A stretch of 64,000 nucleotides of DNA from Acheta domesticus (taxonomy: Eukaryota > Arthropoda > Insecta > Orthoptera > Gryllidae). The translations under genes and the position numbers were made by a program. The notes beneath the pieces were generated by a model. It searched no databases, was not told where the DNA came from, and saw nothing but the letters and a program-made list of their open reading frames with translations. The DNA lies in assembly GCA_031308135.1 (NCBI GenBank), contig JAHLJT010000631.1:178986184-179050183 (forward strand), in the 5' to 3' direction. Shown here piece after piece: positions 57,480-64,000 of this stretch (the stretch's first letter is position 1; each line of letters begins with the position of its first letter).

Positions 57480-58489
57480 TAAAGGTCCAGTAAATTGTGT
57501 ATGATTACTGAATAAAGAAGTACACACTGTAATTTTTGAAATCTCCAAACTTAATTTTTGGGCATTATTGGGACTTTTTGGGCTTCGTCAAAGATATTTT
57601 TGATATCTAATTTCTCCAGATTTTTTTAAATTTCCTGGTCACAATTCCTCCAGCTGATATAACCATGGGGAAATGGGAGACCTCGTGCAACTTCCAAATG
57701 TTTTTTAATTCAATTGCCAAGTTCTCATATTTTCTTAATTTTTCCGCTTCGGACTTCCGCAAGTTGCGAGTCTAAGAGATTGTGACATCGATTGTAGAAG
57801 CTGTTTTCTTTTCTTTGTCTATTATGAGGATATCAGGGCGATTATGATCAACTGTTTTATCCGTCATAATAGGCCGATCCCAGTATAAGACGTGCGTCTT
57901 CGTCTCGAGCACAGCATCTGGTTCATACTTGTAATATGCCGGAGCATTATTCCCTAACATTCCACGTTTCATTCCTACTTCCGGTAAATGAGTTCTGCCA
58001 CTTGGTTATGTCTGCCTAAATAGGCACTCTCTGACAAAGTACTGCACCCAGCAATTATGTGTTCAATAGACTCTCCATTGTTACCACATCTTCTCCATTT
58101 ATCGATATCATTTGTGTTTAAAATAGGTTTTTCATAGTTTTTAGTTCTTATTACTCTGTTCTGAATTGCTGCTACAAAACCTTCAGTTTCCGGGTACAAG
58201 AAATCGTTGCTCAACCACTTCAAGGACGCAAGTTTGTCAATCATAGGGTCCAACAGAGAGTTCGGAAATTTACCGTGAAGTATCATTTGTTGCCAATTTT
58301 GTATTTCCTCCATTAGAGTTGGTACTGTAGTATCCGTGTCTTGGGTGCTTAAATTATAGTTATAGTTAGTTAATAGTTAATAATTAAGTTTTTACACAAC
58401 TTTTCTGCTTTACCTTTCCGTATGCTTATGGTGGCGCATTTATCCACACCGAAGTTCATCCTAATATCTTGGCTGATTGTTTTTGTTAA

Positions 58490-58493
<4 letters not shown>
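57480..58493 (-). mobile_element. 5'-truncated R4-like non-LTR element
   Basis: On the minus strand it starts within the RT C-terminus ('MNFGVDKCATISIRKGK' at about 58470-58420, equivalent to 'MKFGLDKCAKINLNRGK' of the other element). Next come 57975-58313 (112 codons; 'RRCGNNGESIEHIIAGCSTL' and 'LGRHNQVAELIYRK', the CCHC-type motif) and 57772-57972 (66 codons; 'VLYWDRPIMTD', 'HNRPDILIIDKEKKTASTID', an endonuclease with intact R-P-D). 'RKYENLAIELKNIWKL' follows in another frame. It is a different family from 37205-41370 but the same group. Its truncated 5' end abuts a TTA microsatellite. Confidence 0.7.

Positions 58494-58543
<50 letters not shown>
58494..58543. repeat. (TTA)n microsatellite
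   Basis: About 16 TTA units at the truncated 5' end of the R4-like copy. Confidence 0.9.
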
Positions 58544-58544
<1 letters not shown>

Positions 58545-58837
58545 GTCCCTATCGAATAAGAATGTTTAATACGATATGAGCATTTCGTGACGATGGAAAC
58601 AGATGGCGTAATTAGCTCACTACGTTAAGAGAAGAGGGAGCTCTGGAATATGAGAGAAGATAGCGTGGTGTATTGTCTACCAGCTAAATCAACTGAAGCT
58701 CAAAGAAACGAAAGCTCCAGAGAAGAATTGAAAAACGTTAAAATAATTTGCCGCAAGTATCGGCTCTAGTGCTGCAGGCAATCCTTACATACATAACATT
58801 TCGGCGCCAGGCAACAGGTTCCACCCTCATTCATCAG

Positions 58838-59720
58838 TGTGCTCTTCGCCTCTGGCGACGGGCGCGACCGGTGGCGGCGGCGGGGACGGGGGCGGGGGCG
58901 GCGCCGCCTGTGGGTCAGCCGGGCGGCGCGGCCCGCGACAGCTGTCACTGCAGCGCTCTCTCATTGTTCCCCGATTAATTCACATCCGGGCGGAAAACGC
59001 GCGCTCAGGGGCGGGCGAGTGGCTGGCGGCTTGGAGTGGCGGACGGGATGCCATTGTGACGGGCCGCAGCACAATGCTGGCACCGCTATCGCAACCCCCG
59101 CACCCCGCCCTGCATCCCCCGCCACACTCCACTCACCCCTAACCACTCCTCCCCGGCCCTCTGCACCCGCTCACTCCGCCCACCACGTCCCGCCCGCTCA
59201 TCTCGGCGTCCGCAACCCACCCAACTCCGACCTGGTCCGCCCCGCCCCAACTCGTCCCGTCCCGTGCCGCCCCGCCCCGTTCCGCGCCATCCACCCCACC
59301 TTGCCCCGCTCAACCCTGTTGCAACTCCACCTGCCCCAACCCGTCCTGCCTCGTTCCGCCCGGCTTCGCCCCGCTTCGACGCGTCCCCTGTGCTCTGCCC
59401 AGCCCTGTGCCGTCCCGCGCCCCATCCCGCGCCAACCACACCTCCCTTTTCCTCTTCAGCCCGCTCCAACTCCACCTGCCCTTTTCCGCCCTGCCCTACT
59501 CTGCCAGACCTCGCCCCGCCCAGACCTTTTCAGCCCCAACTTTCCCCGCCTCGCTCGCCCCGCTCCGCCCTGCTCGGCCCCTTTCCTGCTCTTTCATGCA
59601 TCGCGTTGTTCGCGCGGATGTGCGCCGTCGCGCCGCCCCGAGCGAAACGCGTTTTCCTCTTCGCACACCGGGCGCGCTGCCGGCAGCCGCCCGCGCAAAG
59701 CGGTTGGATGGAAAGTAGGG
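58838..59720. promoter_or_regulatory. CpG-island-like GC-rich block with G-quadruplex potential
   Basis: An abrupt change to very GC-rich, CpG-rich sequence. 58870-58905 has closely spaced G-runs (GGCGGGGACGGGGGCGGGGG) able to form a G-quadruplex. 59090-59600 is a C-rich, G-poor tract of degenerate CCGCCCC/CCCCGYCC units. It resembles a vertebrate-style CpG island or an unmethylated promoter, or else a decayed simple repeat. A possible small plus-strand ORF lies downstream (59831-60001, ATG at 59831, 56 codons, ending KRSLPFNRLS). No promoter element is identified with certainty. Confidence 0.4.
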
Positions 59721-61098
59721 ATATGACATAGATGTCGGGATCTTCAAAACATCGATGGTTTTGTAAAAAAATGATCATTTAACATCGATTTATTAGCAAA
59801 GCACGTCAGGCGGTGCACTTTGCGTCGTACATGGCGCAATTGGGCGCGGAAGGTGTCGTGGGCGCACATGACCACGTGATAAAACAGCCTCAGGAGCGCC
59901 GAAGAGAAGCGTCGGAACCAGAAATAACTTCGGCCGCCTCCCGAGAGATGTCGCCAGAGGCGGAAACGAAGCGTTCGTTACCCTTCAACAGGCTTTCGTA
60001 GTGTCGTCACCAACTGTACACCGGCGGCAGACAGCGAGCTCTTAGCCCACAGGGGTAAAAACACTCTTCGCTGCGAGGGGCGAACAGGACGAGTTTAAAT
60101 GGCGAACGATACGAGAGTGCAAGTTTCGACGTGGTGATAAGTGATCTGGTGACGACAAACGAATGGCATTTCTGGACTTTTCTAATTGTTATTCGACAAC
60201 TTCGCTAGTGTTAGACTTCTTCTCGGCTTTTGGTGATATAGATTGTCTTCGGTACATCTTCTGAAATTTCGGAAAATTATGGGATTGTCTCTAGTACATC
60301 CTTGTATAAAGTTGAATTGTGAATAAAAAGTTCGTTATGAATTCTGAGAGTTTTTGCTAAAACCTGCCGCCACTTCGCAGCACGGGTTGTGAGAAACTAT
60401 CAAAGTTGGGCACCAGTAAAAAAGCCTTTTTCACCCAAAACAATGATTTACTTGGTGAGATAGTTTTACACACGTTTAGTATAAAATTTTAAAAAATATG
60501 TCCAACTTGCTCCAGTTTTTAATGATGCACTGATTAATATTTTCGTACGGTTGTCAAATTCTATGGTCATTAGTTCCGTAGGTGGAGTGAATGTTTTATC
60601 ACGGGATGCTCCATTGTTCCTACCCAGCTGGCATGAGAGGTCTGGTGCTTGCGGGGTACTTTTCCCCCTCCACCCCCAGCGAGGCATCGGCCAAAGGCGC
60701 AAGCTACAGGCACTCCCACACTCGTCTCCATCAGTGGCAGTGCTGTGTGTGCTAGTCGCGCGACTTTTCTTGACGTCTCCCAGCGCGGGGTGCGGGCAGA
60801 GGAGGGTACCTATGTCACATCAGACGTGTTTTGCCAATATTCTTAATACTATTCGCGCTTCTTTCACTCTTAATACAACAGGATATTATAGACGATAAAA
60901 TAAAACAAATAATAAAGTAATTAGTAGCAACTACAAGTGAAAATAATTAATGATAATATTGCCTATTAATGAGATACTATTTTAGTGTATGTTCTTAATT
61001 TTCACCTATGAATAATTTGAATCATCGCTTGAATTCGAAAGCAACAGTAGGCAGCCCTGATAGTCCTGCCATGCCGCTCCATGTAAGACCAAGGTTTT
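59721..61098. other. No recognised gene
   Basis: 59800-60130 remains CpG-richer than average and carries the 56-codon ORF mentioned under the GC block. The remainder is ordinary, with an unrecognised 115-codon ORF at 60551-60898. Confidence 0.35.
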
Positions 61099-61609
61099 GA
61101 CTAGAGCAGGGCCGCTCAACCATTTGCCCCGAGGAGGAGCCTCCGGTTGCTCTTTTCTCTTTGGCCGCAGAAAGAGCAAATGACGTCATCAAATATCGAT
61201 CGGCGACATGTGGCACAGTGGGTCGCGTCGTCTTTCTACGGGGTATTTTCCGTTGTTCGGAATTAAAAATCTCACAGCTCTGGGAAAGGATAATACGATA
61301 GAAAAACAGTAAGATAATTTTGTGACATTAATTGGAACAGTTTCTAGATATAAACGTATTAGTGTAATTTGGAAATTAAAAAAACGACAATTTGCATTGC
61401 AGCATGGAAAGAAAAGTATCTTTTTGCAGATTGCGCAGGCAATGCCAATTGTTTAGTTGCAAAAAAGTGCTCAATAACATAAAGAAATTTAATAGCAGTG
61501 ACATTACACAATTTATCATGCTGCTGAATATGAAAGTATTACAAAGGTTGCACAAGAAATATGATTAAATAAACTAGTAATAAAATACTAAACGTAAAGC
61601 AAATTAAAA

Positions 61610-61834
61610 TTAAAAAATGAAGTTGATTGCAAAATCAAATACTCTTATTACACTTTTAAGTGCTTTTTCTCGCAATATACTTTCTATATTTGGAAGAGAT
61701 GACATGGTGCTATTGAGCCGTAATATGCATTTCAGACTGTGATCTGTAATTGTACTTCTCATTCGAAATTTACAAATTTTCAAAGCAGCAAAAAATTGCT
61801 CACAGTTGTATGTTGATCCAAACGTACTTAACAA
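61610..61834 (-). pseudogene. hAT transposase C-terminal dimerisation domain
   Basis: 74 codons: 'MLSTFGSTYNCEQFFAALKI' then 'KFRMRSTITDHSLKCILRLN'. This matches the C-terminal hAT domain of GTF2IRD2/EPM2AIP1-type transposases ('FGSTYxCEQxFS..K..K.RSRLTDEHLxxxLRL'). It is only the end of the protein. Confidence 0.75.
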
Positions 61835-61967
61835 TCGAGCAGCATTACGATGCAGTTTTGGAAAACGGTTTTGTGGGAAGTTCTTTTCCTAAACGCTCAC
61901 GTTGTAGTATCGACATACAATAAAATTAAACTCTTTTGTATTGTGTTATTTTACTGTCAAAACAGCA

Positions 61968-62207
61968 TCAAATAACATCCAAAGCATCAAATAACAAAAT
62001 ACATCCAAAACTTACTTCTAGTGAGGCATTGTTTTTCAGAACACTGAAAACTTCCTTTTGTTCTTCAGCGTACTTTTCATTTTCATCAGCATGATTAAAT
62101 GTATAATGGCTTTGCAAATTAAACTTCTTCACGTGATTGAACCCTTTGTGTAAACTAAACATTTGGCATAGCTGCCGTAGTCGGCGAAAATATACTTTTC
62201 TTCCCAT
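61968..62207 (-). pseudogene. hAT transposase N-terminal zinc-finger region
   Basis: 79 codons: 'GFNHVKKFNLQSHYTFNHAD' and 'YAEEQK'. This matches the BED-like N-terminus of the same transposase group ('xVKEFNLKRHYxTKH...KY'). The domain is followed, after about 130 bp, by the C-terminal domain, so the whole catalytic core was deleted. Confidence 0.6.
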
Positions 62208-62469
62208 ACTGCATTGAAAATTGTCGGTGTAGATGCTATGGTCTGTGAAGTGCTCGCGTCGACTTCCATGTTTCCGCGACTGGAGTTACCGGGACACTGT
62301 GATAGTGGTTATCGCAAGGCGCGCAACTCTCAGGCTCCGGTGTCCCGCTCTCGGGTGACAACACGGCTCCGCGCTGCCGATTTGCTCTGCTTGAGCGGCC
62401 CTGGACTACAGCGTGCCAAGTCGTGCTGGGTTGAGCACTAGGGAGCTCAGATGTCAAAAAAAGTTGCGC

Positions 62470-62610
62470 GAGTAGTACTAGTGTGTTTGTATATTGGGAG
62501 AGGAAAGACAAAGAAGAAAAAGGAAACATCGCGTGCGGTCTCTGACCCGCTTGTTAGGGTACTGGTCCGGCATTCGTTTTTTAAACAAAACCATACACGA
62601 AAGATGACTT
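62470..62610 (+). mobile_element. SINE-like repeat, family S2
   Basis: It shares 'cgtgcggtc', 'tgttagggtactggtccggc' and 'attcg' with 44990-45320, together with the preceding AAGAAGAAAAAGGAA-type stretch. Confidence 0.4.
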
Positions 62611-64000
62611 GGGAAATATTGATTTAAAAGGAACATAGTTGTGATAACTCTGAGAATGATTTAAAAAGTTCATAAACATCCACTTCAACACTACAAATTG
62701 ATTACTTCTAATGGGACAACTTGTGGTTATTTTCTACTGTTCTTTTGCGTTTGGGGAAATCCTTGGGTGTCCTTCAAATAATAAATTTTACAAATGTACG
62801 TTCACCTACATCATTAATTTCATTCAAAACTTTTTAAGAAGAGTTAGAGTGTTATAAAAACTCTTCACAACATTACAACTCCTACAGTTCTTAACAGAGT
62901 TTCTATTCTTTTCTTAGGGAATGTACTCACATAAATAAAGAAGCAAGTAAGTAAAAAAAATTGCAAAACTTTCCCCTTCAGTATTGTGAGTTCTCCTTAC
63001 GTTCCTGTGATTTCACATCTAAACTAATAATTTTTATTGCTTTTCGTTAACACATGTATTACCAGTGAGAGGGGCTAAGAGACCCACCTATGATTGTTTT
63101 TTAGAAGTTTCAATTTTTGAGTAAGCATAAAATCATTAGTATTGTTTCAGATTAACTTTTTTCTCAAAATATGACTTAATTTTTCAGGAATATTTGAGTT
63201 ATTACAGCGTCTCTAATTGTAATTTAAAAATTCTAACTATATACTCAAAAACTAAACTTTCTTAATACATTTAGGAAATATTTGTAGTATTTTAGTCTTA
63301 GTAAAATATATTTTAATCCATTATTATGTAATGACCATAACTCGCCCTTTTCATAACATAAAAATGTAATTGGTTTTTTCATTAAATAGTGTAAAAATAT
63401 TGATGCGAGAAAATCGATATCTTCATTTGTAGAGCCAGAAATTGAATCATGTTCCTTGTTTAAATGAATGCACATGCACTATATTACTTATATGTTTATA
63501 ATTTGGTTTTACCAATTTATTAAATTATAAACTCGCCAAAAACATGAATAAAATCAAAATTTCAGCCGCGGGTTTCGGAGCCCCCACCGTTGGTAATGCA
63601 CAAAACCATTTTATACCTTGCAATTTCCAGTCACAAACAGTTCTGAAACGGAAAGCAAATCATAGAGGCACTTGCTCCCGAATATGACTGTAAGCGTAAA
63701 AACTGCCAGTAGGCGCGTGGCGGGGTGGAGAACATTGCGGTGGAGGAGCGGTCGGGAGGCACAGCGGCGCCAGACGCTGCCGGCGGTACACGAAGATAAT
63801 CTGCTTTGACAGCAAACAGGCCATCGGCGGAATGGCGCGGGCTCTGTTTGCGAGCTCAATGCGAGCAGGGCGATCGCAAAACGAAAGTGAAAATGGTCAT
63901 CTGCGATCTACAACGTGCCTTCAGCGCACGGCCTGTTATCTCTGCAGCTTTGGATGGGAGCAATGCGCTAGTTGGTGTTTCACAGCTCTTCTGTGAAATA
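62611..64000. other. No recognisable gene
   Basis: AT-rich until 63550, then GC-richer to the window end. No domain-bearing ORF was found. The sequence may continue into a feature beyond the window. Confidence 0.35.

Larger units (their letters stand above)
61099..62411 (-). mobile_element. Internally deleted hAT transposon (1297 bp)
   Basis: The element at 61107-62403 has terminal inverted repeats CAGGGCCGCTCAA at each end. It is flanked by 8-bp duplications GACTAGAG (61099-61106) and GACTACAG (62404-62411; 7 of 8). Inside are the N-terminal and C-terminal ends of a transposase on the minus strand, with the central catalytic region missing. Length and structure fit a non-autonomous deletion derivative. 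Confidence 0.85.

Noticed and set aside
58839..59726. 295-codon Pro/Ala/Arg-rich ORF in the GC-rich block
   Set aside because: Open frames occur in nearly every frame of this low-complexity sequence; no domain or plausible codon pattern.
59831..60001. 56-codon ORF ending KRSLPFNRLS, slightly reminiscent of short motifs in transcription factor N-termini
   Set aside because: Too short and without a homeodomain or splice partner; resemblance is not enough to call a gene.

Overview
This is a repeat-rich eukaryotic window from an animal, most likely an arthropod (probably an insect). The evidence is a BEL/Pao LTR retrotransposon, R4/Dong-like and jockey-like non-LTR elements, hAT and pogo DNA transposons, tRNA-derived SINEs, spliced genes with GT-AG introns, and no bacterial-style gene packing. 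The species cannot be fixed from sequence alone.

The only convincing host genes are two tandem, same-strand paralogues of a family GT11 glycosyltransferase (alpha-1,2-fucosyltransferase-like). FUT-A coding exons are 27313-28443 and 28976-29248 (467 aa). FUT-B coding exons are 47278-48393 and 54699-54971 (462 aa). Both encode a type II Golgi-style membrane protein with a cytosolic tail, one membrane anchor, a Pro/Ala/Thr-rich stem and a catalytic domain. Both have the same intron position and phase and an identical 273-nt second exon length. Both also have a candidate non-coding 5' exon upstream (ending at 19024 and 44177) and a matching UTR/coding exon acceptor (27157 and 47120). Their coding DNA is far more GC-rich than its AT-rich surroundings.

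Most of the rest is layered mobile DNA. (i) 2.25-13.96 kb is a decayed BEL/Pao element on the minus strand. Its 5' LTR was split by a DNA transposon with long terminal inverted repeats and a decayed transposase resembling the DUF7869-type family. A hAT-type element then landed in a TAA microsatellite inside that transposon. (ii) 37.08-42.84 kb is a pogo/Tigger-like transposon (TA target duplication) split by a nearly full-length R4/Dong-like non-LTR element placed in a TAA microsatellite. The 5' end of that element fits the secondary structure of an HDV-like self-cleaving ribozyme. (iii) A dispersed Helitron-like family, here called HLE, recurs about 15 times; it has hairpins at both ends and a CTAG|T 3' end, and copies lie inside both FUT introns. 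(iv) Smaller units are three further hAT-type insertions with 8-bp target duplications (35.5, 48.5 and 61.1-62.4 kb), tRNA-SINEs, a 21-bp minisatellite (16.9-17.5 kb), a 5'-truncated R4-like copy (57.5-58.5 kb) and a jockey-like fragment (43.4-44.1 kb).

A CpG-island-like, G-quadruplex-prone stretch at 58.8-59.7 kb may be the promoter of a gene not otherwise visible here. Long parts (19-26.7, 29.3-30.6, 35.8-37.0, 46-47.1, 56-57.5 and 62.6-64 kb) show no recognisable gene.
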